Source: JAYVIQ01 sp043770215
GTDB taxonomy: Bacteria; Bacteroidota; Bacteroidia; Cytophagales; JAAEPT01
Assembly: GCA_043770215.1 (NCBI GenBank)
Contig: JAYVIQ010000017.1
Location: 1-14,716 of the forward strand
DNA length: 14,716 bases
Direction of reading: 5' to 3'
In this document: one piece after another, positions 8,519 through 14,522 of the stretch
How positions within the stretch are numbered: the stretch's first letter is position 1
Layout: each line of letters opens with the position of its first letter
Program-made: the position numbers and the translations under genes
The notes under the pieces: generated by a model
Database searches by the model: none
The model's input: the letters and a program-made list of their open reading frames with translations, nothing else
What the model was told of the DNA's origin: nothing

Positions 8519-8922
8519 TAATACAAGTCAAGTTTATAGCTGTGTAAACAGAGTGTTTTTATACACATTTGCTGTATATAAAGACGGTTTATATCACCCA
8601 AATAGGCAAATATAAACTTCAGTAATCCACATAGTATTTAGATAAAGGGATAATCTTTGCATAACTTAGAATTATAGAAATGTTCTAACAAAGTTCATCA
8701 ACAGAAACAAATGTAGAGTACCTTGCGTATAAGTGTGTATATCTTACTATTGACAAAGGTAAAGCATTCATAAAGAAGCAAATGAATTAGTGCATAAAAA
8801 ATATCATAATAATAGTTAACCCCACAAAAGGGTTTATTGTGTACATAAAAACACTTATCCACTAATTCACACTATAATAATAAGGAGTAAATTTAAAATT
8901 TAATAAACTATAGTTATATTAT
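8519..8922. other. Candidate oriC: AT-rich intergenic region with a cluster of DnaA-box-like motifs
   Basis: This 404-bp gap holds no credible gene. Against the DnaA box TTATNCACA it has one exact match (8559-8567, TTATACACA) and several one-mismatch copies. Forward-strand copies are TAATCCACA 8623-8631, TTATCCACT 8855-8863 and TAATTCACA 8863-8871. Reverse-strand copies are at 8656-8664, 8724-8732, 8734-8742, 8789-8797 and 8840-8848. The right end (about 8871-8922) is almost pure A/T and could be the unwinding element. A small hairpin (AACCC 8818-8822 with GGGTT 8830-8834) lies among the boxes. The parS sites about 3.5 kb upstream and the adjacent mnmG are consistent with an origin. No clear TAnnTTTG promoter was seen. 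By eye I found no obvious G/C skew switch, so the call stays tentative. Confidence 0.5.
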
Positions 8923-10725
8923 ATGAAAAGACACAAAAGGCTATTTTTATGTTTTTTAATGCTACAAAGCATATTAACAGGTCTTTGGGCTCAAAGTAGT
9001 GATACACAAATAGCCAATGAATATTTTCTAAAGCATGATTATGAAAAAGCATTTGAGTATTATAAAAAACAAATAAAAAAACCAGAAGAAAGAAAATATG
9101 TGTACACCAACTATTTGATCTGTGCTCAAAAGTTAAATGAACACCAGGCTGCTATAAAACAATTGGATAAAATAATTAGCGATACTTACCCAAATACAGA
9201 ATATAAAGTAGACAAAGCTATACTGTTAAAACACGAAGGAAAAACATCTGAAAGCAATACTATTTTTAATGCATTAAAAAATGAGGCACTACAAAATACA
9301 AGTATCTGTCAAAACCTGGGTAATTATTACGTAATACGCAAATTGAATGAGCAAGCTATAGATATATATATAAGTGCCAGAAAAGAACAAAAAAACAATT
9401 CCCTTTTTGCAGATGAGCTTTCTGTGGTATACAAAAATTTAGGAAGACAAAATGAAATGATGGAAGAATGGTTGAATATTTTAGAAAGTGATGCTTCTAA
9501 AGTTGAGCATATCCAAAATCAAGTAGCTACTTATTTATCTAAAAAAGAAGAAAAACAAATTTTTCTAGACAAGCTATTTCAAAGATTAAGTTTAGATAAC
9601 AATAAGGTTCAATTAAGTGAAGTATTGGCATGGATGTATATGCAAAACAAAGATTTTTACAACGCTTTTATACAATTGCGCAGTATAGACAAAAAAGTTA
9701 CGCACCATAGAGGAGAATCTTTAATAGAATTAGGAGATGTAGCCTTAAAAAATAAAGATTACAAAAATGCACTTATTATTTATAGCTATGTAACAGAAAC
9801 GTATCCCAATGAATATCATTTTGAAGAAACTCAAAAAAAACGCATTCAAACAAAAGAAATTCAAGTAAAGCAAAGCTATCCTACAGACATAGTAGGTGTA
9901 AAACAAGTGATTTCAGAGTATGATGTTTTGTTAGCAAAAAGCAAATTAAAAAATGTAACCGCTGAGATTCTATTGAGCCAAGCAGAACTACATGCCGTAT
10001 ACCTACACCAGACAGACAAAGCAGTAGAACTTATAAACCTAGTTGTCCTAGATCCAAGACAAAACCAAAAAAAACAAGCTGAAGCCAAACTTTTGTTGGG
10101 CGATATATATTTGCTTCAAAACAAAATTGGTGAAGCCATGCTAGAATACATGCAAGTAGAGCGTATGATAGAAGATGATGATTTGGGTCACATGGCAAAA
10201 TTAAAAACCGCAAAATCATTTTATTATGACTCAGAGTTTGAATTGGCTCAGGAGCAATTAGACATTCTAAAAAGAGCAACAAGTAGAAAAATTGCCAATG
10301 ATGCCCAAGATTTATCATTACTCATAAAAGGAAACAATGATATGGATTCTACAAATGAAGCAATGAGTATGTATGCAAAAACTGAACTACTGATCTATCA
10401 AAAAAAGTTTGATGAAGCCATTAGCACCCTACAAGAAATAAGTAAAAAATATCCAGCACACAGTTTGTTAGATGAGATGAGCTACCAAAAAGCGCAAATT
10501 TATGAACAAACAAATCAGATAGACAAAGCCATTGAAGAATTAAAAATTGTGATTCAAAATAAAGATGCCATACTATCAGACGATGCTCTAAACCAATTGG
10601 CTCAATTGTACGACTACAAGCTAAGAAATTATACAGAGGCCAAAGAATATTATAAAAAAATGCTTTTAGATTTTCCTGGAAGTATTTATGTAGCAGAAGC
10701 CAGAAAAAGATATTACGAGTTATAA
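8923..10725 (+). CDS. Exported tetratricopeptide-repeat protein
   Basis: The 600-residue protein has a Sec signal peptide (KRHKR, a hydrophobic stretch, then LWA followed by Gln; cleavage after about residue 23). The remainder is almost entirely helical TPR repeats. The first mature repeat is ANEYFLKHDYEKAFEYYKKQ, and clear units near the C-terminus include SYQKAQIYEQTNQIDKAIEE and LAQLYDYKLRNYTEAKEYYK. The C-terminal units, with YPAHSLLDEM and FPGSIYVAEARKRYYEL, resemble the BamD/YbgF/CpoB type of periplasmic TPR. It is probably a periplasmic or outer-membrane-associated scaffold; the partner is unknown. It is the first gene right of the candidate origin and ends 24 bp before the NAD(P)HX repair gene, likely its operon partner. 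Confidence 0.85.
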   Translation: MKRHKRLFLCFLMLQSILTGLWAQSSDTQIANEYFLKHDYEKAFEYYKKQIKKPEERKYVYTNYLICAQKLNEHQAAIKQLDKIISDTYPNTEYKVDKAILLKHEGKTSESNTIFNALKNEALQNTSICQNLGNYYVIRKLNEQAIDIYISARKEQKNNSLFADELSVVYKNLGRQNEMMEEWLNILESDASKVEHIQNQVATYLSKKEEKQIFLDKLFQRLSLDNNKVQLSEVLAWMYMQNKDFYNAFIQLRSIDKKVTHHRGESLIELGDVALKNKDYKNALIIYSYVTETYPNEYHFEETQKKRIQTKEIQVKQSYPTDIVGVKQVISEYDVLLAKSKLKNVTAEILLSQAELHAVYLHQTDKAVELINLVVLDPRQNQKKQAEAKLLLGDIYLLQNKIGEAMLEYMQVERMIEDDDLGHMAKLKTAKSFYYDSEFELAQEQLDILKRATSRKIANDAQDLSLLIKGNNDMDSTNEAMSMYAKTELLIYQKKFDEAISTLQEISKKYPAHSLLDEMSYQKAQIYEQTNQIDKAIEELKIVIQNKDAILSDDALNQLAQLYDYKLRNYTEAKEYYKKMLLDFPGSIYVAEARKRYYEL

Positions 10726-10749
10726 GCTTAAAACATTAGCACAAAAAAA

Positions 10750-12300
10750 ATGAAGATTTTCAATACAGCACAAATGATAGCCCTAGAAAAGCAAACTACT
10801 ATTCTAGAATCAATCAATTCATTGGATTTAATAGAAAAAACAGCTACCGCTATAAAAAATTGGGTAGATGCAAACCTCAATCCACAGTTGCCATACTATA
10901 TTTTCTGTGGTACCGGAGACAACGGAGCAGACGGATTGGCTTTGGCAAGAATATTAATAAAAGATGGTTATGAAGTAGAGGTTTATTTAATAAAATTTTC
11001 TACAGAGCTCTCTAGTGACTGCGCAAGCAATGAAAAAAGAATTTGGGAAAGTGGTGCAGAAATTAATTATGTAAACGCTAAATCTGACCTTCCTATGTTG
11101 GTTGGAAAAGGAGTAATTATAGATGCAATTTTTGGTGTAGGACTAAATAGAGAAGTTACAGGACTAGCTGGAGAAACAATAGAATACATAAATAAAAAAG
11201 ATTTGCCCATCGTTTCATTAGATATACCCTCTGGCATGCTTAGCGATACAATCTCTGATGATTGGCCAATAATAATGTCAGATGTAGTTTTAAGTTACCA
11301 ATTTCCAAAACTTTGTTTCTTTTTGCCAGAAAACGAAGATTATATAGACAATTGGACAATTTTAGACACAGGATTATCTTATGACTCCATAGATAAAATA
11401 ACTACTAAGTATAATTATTTATTAAACATAGAAACCAATATGTTGCTAACAGACACGCCCAAGTTTGCCCATAAAGGAGATAATGGGCATGGGCTTTTGA
11501 TAGCTGGCAGCAAAGGAATGACAGGAGCAAGCATATTGAGTGCTAGAGCAGCCATGAGGTCTGGTATAGGAAAGTTGAGTATAGCTGTACCAGATAGAAA
11601 TTATGCCATTGTACAAATGTCAGTACCAGAAGCCATGTGTTTGGTACAAGGAGAAGTATATATAAACCGAGTACCAGATAATATAGAAAATTTTGATTTT
11701 GTAGCCATAGGTCCTGGTTTAGGACTTACTAAAGAAACAGAAAAATTAGTGGCAGATGTACTAAAAAAAGTACAACAACCTATGGTCATAGATGCAGATG
11801 CATTAAACACCATTGCAAAAAATACCAAACTGTTTAGCAAAATCCCTAAATTTTCTATACTAACTCCACATATAGGTGAATTTGAGCGCCTTGTAAACAA
11901 AAAATTCGAAAACAGCATAGAAAGAATAGATGCATTGCAAGCTTTTGCTATAGAAAACCAAGTAGTTATGGTATTGAAAGGGGCACATAGTGCCATAGCA
12001 TTGCCCAATGGCGAAATTTATTTTAACTCTACAGGCAACCCAGGTATGGCAACTGCAGGCACAGGCGATGTGCTAACAGGCGTTTTACTAGCACTTTTGG
12101 CACAAGGTTACCATTCTATAGATGCAGCCCTGCTGGGAGTAAATTTACATGGTTTGGCAGGAGATTTAGCTATGGAAGAACAAAGCACAGAATCTTTAAT
12201 AGCTAGCGATGTAATTGAAAATTTGGGTAAAGCATTTAGAGTACTACGCAATATTGGAAAAGAAGATGAGCTAAAAGAAGAAGACTTAGAAGAATTGTAA
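10750..12300 (+). CDS. nnr: Bifunctional NAD(P)H-hydrate epimerase / ADP-dependent NAD(P)H-hydrate dehydratase
   Basis: The 516-residue protein fuses the two NAD(P)HX repair activities. Residues 1 to about 215 are the YjeF_N epimerase: nucleotide loop GTGDNGADG (54-62), DAIFGVGLN (125-133) and LDIPSGM (157-163). Residues about 235-505 are the ribokinase-like dehydratase: HKGDNGHG (241-248), GPGLGL (321-326), DADALN (348-353), TPHIGEFERL (372-381), KGAHS (410-414) and the catalytic NPGMATAGTGDVLTG (430-444, with Asp440). Together they restore NADH and NADPH from the hydrated, damaged forms in the cytoplasm. The loop differs from the more usual G-x-G-N-N-G-G-D-G by Asp57 for Asn and Ala60 for Gly, otherwise intact. 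The C-terminus carries an extra acidic tail (KEDELKEEDLEEL). Confidence 0.95.
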   Translation: MKIFNTAQMIALEKQTTILESINSLDLIEKTATAIKNWVDANLNPQLPYYIFCGTGDNGADGLALARILIKDGYEVEVYLIKFSTELSSDCASNEKRIWESGAEINYVNAKSDLPMLVGKGVIIDAIFGVGLNREVTGLAGETIEYINKKDLPIVSLDIPSGMLSDTISDDWPIIMSDVVLSYQFPKLCFFLPENEDYIDNWTILDTGLSYDSIDKITTKYNYLLNIETNMLLTDTPKFAHKGDNGHGLLIAGSKGMTGASILSARAAMRSGIGKLSIAVPDRNYAIVQMSVPEAMCLVQGEVYINRVPDNIENFDFVAIGPGLGLTKETEKLVADVLKKVQQPMVIDADALNTIAKNTKLFSKIPKFSILTPHIGEFERLVNKKFENSIERIDALQAFAIENQVVMVLKGAHSAIALPNGEIYFNSTGNPGMATAGTGDVLTGVLLALLAQGYHSIDAALLGVNLHGLAGDLAMEEQSTESLIASDVIENLGKAFRVLRNIGKEDELKEEDLEEL

Positions 12301-12350
12301 GTTTCTTGATAATTGGTTTTGCACTTTTTTTAAAGAAAGTATGTCATTGA

Positions 12351-12521
12351 GGCATATTGCTTACATGTTTTCATCAGAAAACAATACAAAGTTTAAATTA
12401 TATACATAGCAATCCTGTAGAACAAGGTTTTGTGCAAAAAGCAGAAGAATGGCTAGATATTAGTTGCTCAGCATATTTTGGTGCTGGTAAAAGTAATATA
12501 GAATTGATATATTTAGAATAA
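12351..12521 (+). pseudogene. C-terminal remnant of a REP-associated tyrosine transposase (Y1/IS200-like)
   Basis: The gene-poor stretch after nnr contains a frame (open from 12351, recognisable from 12399) reading YIHSNPVEQGFVQKAEEW and then a CSAYFGAGKSNIELIYLE tail before TAA. Bacteroidota RAYT transposases end with the pattern YIHNNPV-x-AGFV-x-K-x-E-D-W, an SSA-x-x-Y-x-G segment and a hydrophobic tail, which this matches. The catalytic HUH and Tyr parts are absent and no start or upstream portion can be read, so it is a fossil. REP-like hairpins lie directly downstream (12539-12550 and 12562-12583), as expected for a RAYT locus. The 50 bp between the nnr stop and this remnant show nothing I can name. 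Confidence 0.75.
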
Positions 12522-12538
12522 AAAGAAGTGTTAAGTAC

Positions 12539-12550
12539 GAGCAGACGCTC
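12539..12550. repeat. Degenerate REP-like hairpin
   Basis: The arms GAGC and GCTC surround the tetraloop AGAC, preceded by TAC on the left only. It looks like a decayed copy of a longer palindrome of the same design as the next hairpin (arms around a GGAT/AGAC tetraloop). It lies 18 bp after the transposase remnant. Confidence 0.45.
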
Positions 12551-12561
12551 TTTTGATAATG

Positions 12562-12583
12562 GGTCGTAGCGGATGCTACGACC
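12562..12583. repeat. REP-like palindrome with perfect 9-bp stem
   Basis: The arms GGTCGTAGC and GCTACGACC are exact reverse complements around the loop GGAT. It is much richer in GC than its surroundings and has no T-run after it, so it is not an intrinsic terminator. Its position 40 bp after a RAYT remnant and the G-x-A-type tetraloop fit a REP element. Its right edge coincides with the point where the downstream toxin homology begins. Confidence 0.7.
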
Positions 12584-12805
12584 AGTGGGGAAATAAAATC
12601 AGGAAAGATTACGCTAAACGGTGCTGACTTTCAAAGACAAATCAAAAAAGACATTGAAATCATAAAACGTCAATTAAGTACTGATATTCAAAAAATAGAA
12701 TGGCACGCTTTGGATGGCATAGATGACAATGCTTTACAGTTTATTCGTTCAGAAATGACCAGTCAAGGTGTAACTCCCGATTTGTTTAAAGTTGTGATTT
12801 ATTGA
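12584..12805 (+). pseudogene. C-terminal tail of a probable polymorphic nuclease toxin, truncated at a REP hairpin
   Basis: A frame with no start codon runs from the REP hairpin to TGA at 12803-12805. It begins GEIKSGKITLNGADFQRQIK, continues through a basic helix and an EWHALDGIDDNALQ segment, and ends GVTPDLFKVVIY. The leading E-I-K followed by a helix with Gln/Arg resembles the E-x-K end of PD-(D/E)xK nuclease folds often found at the tips of Rhs/contact-dependent toxins. The rest of the nuclease and all delivery domains are missing. The stop lies only 2 bp before the next ATG, a spacing typical of toxin and immunity genes. The nuclease assignment is an inference from a short motif. Confidence 0.5.
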
Positions 12806-12807
12806 TT

Positions 12808-13221
12808 ATGAAAACAGCTAAAGAATTAAAAGCGGAGTATACAACTTTCATAGAAAGTATTCCCAACTATTTAGAAAATTTAAAACAGTTAATGAAGTTA
12901 GAAAACACCACTTATTCATTTACTGAAATTGATAAATTACGGTTGTTTTATGAAAATAATTACAAAACTCCCGAGCAGTTAGGGGTTGCTTACGATGAGT
13001 TGGTGAATTTATTTTATGCCTATGTTGGCGAAGCATTTATGTTTTACCATGGAGGTAATTGGGAGTTATCCAAAATGAAAAACGATGAAGCTTACGGAAC
13101 TCCAATAATCTTGAATTGGGGTAATGATGGAGAACCTCATGGAAGAATAAGTCCATGGGTCTGGAAAACTTTGATAGAGAGAGGGAAATTTCGAGGCGAA
13201 TTGAGCGATGTAATAAAATAA
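12808..13221 (+). CDS. Probable immunity protein (orphaned), family not identified
   Basis: The start chosen is the ATG at 12808, giving 137 residues; an upstream TTG at 12802 overlaps the preceding stop and adds nothing. The protein is acidic, soluble and without signal peptide. The N-terminal half is helical. The C-terminal half carries AYVGEAFMFYHGGNWEL (71-87), YGTPIILNWG (96-105) and RISPWVWKTLIERGKFRGEL (113-132). A Gly-Glu helix followed by Gly-x-Trp and a Pro-rich strand is seen in several small immunity families and in DUF3806-like proteins; I cannot assign one. The 2-bp spacing from a toxin tail indicates that it neutralised that toxin. It ends 4 bp before a shared terminator. Confidence 0.6.
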   Translation: MKTAKELKAEYTTFIESIPNYLENLKQLMKLENTTYSFTEIDKLRLFYENNYKTPEQLGVAYDELVNLFYAYVGEAFMFYHGGNWELSKMKNDEAYGTPIILNWGNDGEPHGRISPWVWKTLIERGKFRGELSDVIK

Positions 13222-13225
13222 CAAC

Positions 13226-13250
13226 GAAAGCCCGACCTAATCGGGCTTTC
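13226..13250. terminator. Bidirectional intrinsic terminator
   Basis: A perfect 10-bp stem (GAAAGCCCGA with TCGGGCTTTC) around a CCTAA loop sits between convergent genes, the immunity gene on the plus strand and the PIN toxin gene on the minus strand. The T-rich and A-rich ends of the stem make it usable in both directions. It is 4 bp after one stop and 1 bp from the other. Confidence 0.88.
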
Positions 13251-13251
13251 A

Positions 13252-13635
13252 TCATGGTAAACTATACGGGTCAATAACCTTTAACCCATCAATATTTTTA
13301 AAATCAGAGGTATTATGAGAAATTACAACCAAATCATACACAAGAGCAGTTGCCGCTATGATGGCATCGCCAAGAGCAATTTTTTTGGTTTGTCTTATGG
13401 CAATTGTTTTTTCAATCACAGCTTCGTTTATGGGTAAAATATTGGCAATATCCATAAACTCATAAAGTGGTTGCAGTTGTTCTTTGGTGGCATTTATCCA
13501 GCCTAAAACTTCAATTTTGGTAACAGCCGAAAGTGTTAAATCTATTGAGTAAAGTAAGTTTTTGGCATTTTCAGGAAGTTTGTTGCCAAAATTGTCAATG
13601 ATTACGTTGGTGTCAATTAAATATCTCTGCTCCAT
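13252..13635 (-). CDS. VapC-like PIN-domain ribonuclease toxin
   Basis: The 127-residue protein is a single PIN domain. The acidic residues of the Mg-dependent active site are all present: Asp8 in the LIDTNVIID motif, Glu42 in VTKIEVLGW, Asp90 in IALGDAIIAATAL and Asp111 in SHNTSDF. VapC toxins cleave tRNA or rRNA and are held by the cognate antitoxin. The start overlaps the end of the upstream antitoxin by 19 bp, the usual translational coupling of such pairs. The gene lies on the minus strand, ending at the shared terminator. Length is normal and nothing looks damaged. The RNA target cannot be told from sequence. Confidence 0.9.
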   Translation of the reverse strand: MEQRYLIDTNVIIDNFGNKLPENAKNLLYSIDLTLSAVTKIEVLGWINATKEQLQPLYEFMDIANILPINEAVIEKTIAIRQTKKIALGDAIIAATALVYDLVVISHNTSDFKNIDGLKVIDPYSLP

Positions 13636-13850
13636 TCTTTGCGTGCTTGTTCGGTATGTGATTTTAAAGATTGGTAGTCATTTTCTGAAAGAATACCAGT
13701 AAAATTAGCCAATGTTTTTTTAGGCTTTATTTTTTCTTCTTGCAATTCGTCTTTTGCATAAAGCAGTACTTCAATCTCTCTGCCTACGTAGTTGTTGGGT
13801 ATAGCTAAATATAAGCTATTGTTTAGCGGAGTTACTATTGTCTTTATCAT
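13617..13850 (-). CDS. Antitoxin paired with the PIN toxin (VapB-like position)
   Basis: This 77-residue protein precedes the PIN toxin and overlaps it by 19 bp. The N-terminal half (MIKTIVTPLNNSLYLAIPNN, then VGREIEVLLYAKDEL) is strand-rich and could be an AbrB/MazE-like dimerisation and DNA-binding fold. The C-terminal half (TLANFTGILSENDYQSLKSH to the KEWSRDI end) would be the extended region that wraps the toxin. Both are inferred from pattern and position. It begins 7 bp after the upstream XRE gene, so all three form one minus-strand operon, and the antitoxin probably co-represses it. Confidence 0.78.
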   Translation of the reverse strand: MIKTIVTPLNNSLYLAIPNNYVGREIEVLLYAKDELQEEKIKPKKTLANFTGILSENDYQSLKSHTEQARKEWSRDI

Positions 13851-13857
13851 AGCCTAT

Positions 13858-14199
13858 TTATTTAGTGGCGTAAGTCGCCTTTGTTTTAAAATCTCTTATA
13901 ATCAAATCCATGTAATGGAATATACGCAATTTTTCTTCTTTAGGTAGATTTTCTAAATCGTCTAAACGTTTTACCATATCCTTATCGTAAGTAGCATTTT
14001 GACCTTCTCCCAAAAGAAAATCGGCAGACACATCAAATGCTTTAGCAAGTTTTACAATTACTTCAATTGATGGTAAATTATCTTCGCGTTCGTACTTGCC
14101 AATCATTACCCTAGAGGAATCAATTTGCTTGGCTAAATCTTCCTGCGACCAACTTTTAGCCTTTCTAAGGCTTGTAATACGTTCTCCAATGTTAATCAT
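13858..14199 (-). CDS. XRE-family helix-turn-helix transcriptional regulator
   Basis: The 113-residue protein has a Cro/CI-type HTH at about residues 5-62: RITSLRKAKSWSQEDLAKQI, DSSRVMIGKYEREDNLPS (recognition helix region around 29-37) and the third helix VKLAKAFDVSADFLLGE. The remaining 45 residues are a short C-terminal helix region (PKEEKLRIFHYMDLIIRDFK) that probably dimerises. It is the first gene of a minus-strand operon with the VapBC-like pair 7 bp downstream and likely regulates it or the divergent promoter. Small XRE proteins of this build are common in Bacteroidota, where most are uncharacterised. It is intact. Confidence 0.88.
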   Translation of the reverse strand: MINIGERITSLRKAKSWSQEDLAKQIDSSRVMIGKYEREDNLPSIEVIVKLAKAFDVSADFLLGEGQNATYDKDMVKRLDDLENLPKEEKLRIFHYMDLIIRDFKTKATYATK

Positions 14200-14235
14200 A
14201 TTTATCTATTGTAGCTATATTAATCAATAATAACG

Positions 14236-14261
14236 CAAATTTAGGTAAAAAAGTTTATCAA
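14236..14261 (-). promoter_or_regulatory. Bacteroidota-type promoter for the XRE-TA operon
   Basis: Read on the minus strand, TAAATTTG (14243 to 14236) matches the TAnnTTTG -7 element, with a TTG (14261 to 14259) 15 nt upstream as a possible -33 element, shorter than the usual spacing. It lies about 37 bp before the XRE start. A promoter must exist here because this is the first gene of the operon, but the spacing lowers confidence. Confidence 0.5.
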
Positions 14262-14278
14262 AAGAAATAGATATTGTT

Positions 14279-14308
14279 TTGCGAAATGAAAAATAGGTGC
14301 TACATTTG
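14279..14308 (+). promoter_or_regulatory. Strong-looking Bacteroidota promoter on the plus strand
   Basis: A TTG within TTTTG (14279-14281) is followed after 19 nt by TACATTTG (14301-14308), an exact TAnnTTTG -7 element with canonical spacing. It diverges from the XRE-TA promoter. The expected start is near 14314. The only thing downstream before a hairpin terminator at 14354-14388 is about 40 bp without a gene. Confidence 0.65.
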
Positions 14309-14313
14309 TCCCC

Positions 14314-14388
14314 TAGCTAATTGGAGTATGTCAAAAGACTAAGAAGTAAAGCTGGTTTTAGTTTTACGTAGTAAACTGAAACCTTTTT
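14314..14388 (+). ncRNA. Candidate small RNA between a promoter and an intrinsic terminator
   Basis: From the predicted start of the plus promoter to the T-run of the terminator is about 75 nt. No plausible reading frame occurs: the single ATG at 14328 stops after four codons, and its GGAG lies only 1 nt away, too close for a ribosome site. The transcript would be a short leader followed by an 11-bp hairpin. It matches no RNA family I know. It could also be a leftover leader of a lost gene. The call rests only on the promoter and terminator bracketing it. Confidence 0.35.
14354..14388 (+). terminator. Hairpin plus T-run, probable intrinsic terminator
   Basis: GGTTTTAGTTT (14354-14364) pairs with AAACTGAAACC (14373-14383) over 11 positions with one G-U wobble, around an 8-nt loop, and is followed at once by TTTTT (14384-14388). 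The stem is A/T-rich and so weak. An alternative is that it is one hairpin of a REP doublet with the palindrome at 14418-14436. Confidence 0.55.
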
Positions 14389-14417
14389 AAAGATGCTAAT
14401 CTACATACGAGAACTTA

Positions 14418-14436
14418 TAGCAGTTTGTAACTGCTA
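14418..14436. repeat. REP-like palindrome upstream of the RAYT start
   Basis: TAGCAGTT and AACTGCTA form a perfect 8-bp stem around the loop TGT. It has no T-run. It lies about 90 bp upstream of the transposase start, where RAYT genes often carry REP palindromes. The sequence differs from the hairpins near 12562, so the two loci may be different REP families. Apart from this, the promoters and the hairpin, the 323 bp between the XRE and RAYT genes hold nothing recognisable. Confidence 0.5.
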
Positions 14437-14522
14437 ACGAGATGTTAAACAATACAGAGTTACCACAACAATTTCTTAAATAGCATTTAACTGAGTAAAA
14501 TAATATATATTTTTAAGTTTAT

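Noticed and set aside
10031..10318. Minus-strand open frame of 95 codons within the TPR gene
   Set aside because: It opposes a well-supported TPR frame and shows no recognisable protein pattern.
12562..12583. Hairpin as a terminator for the transposase remnant
   Set aside because: No T-run follows and the design fits a REP palindrome better.
14328..14342. Four-codon open frame with an upstream GGAG
   Set aside because: The GGAG is 1 nt from the ATG, too close to act, and four codons is below any support for a leader peptide.
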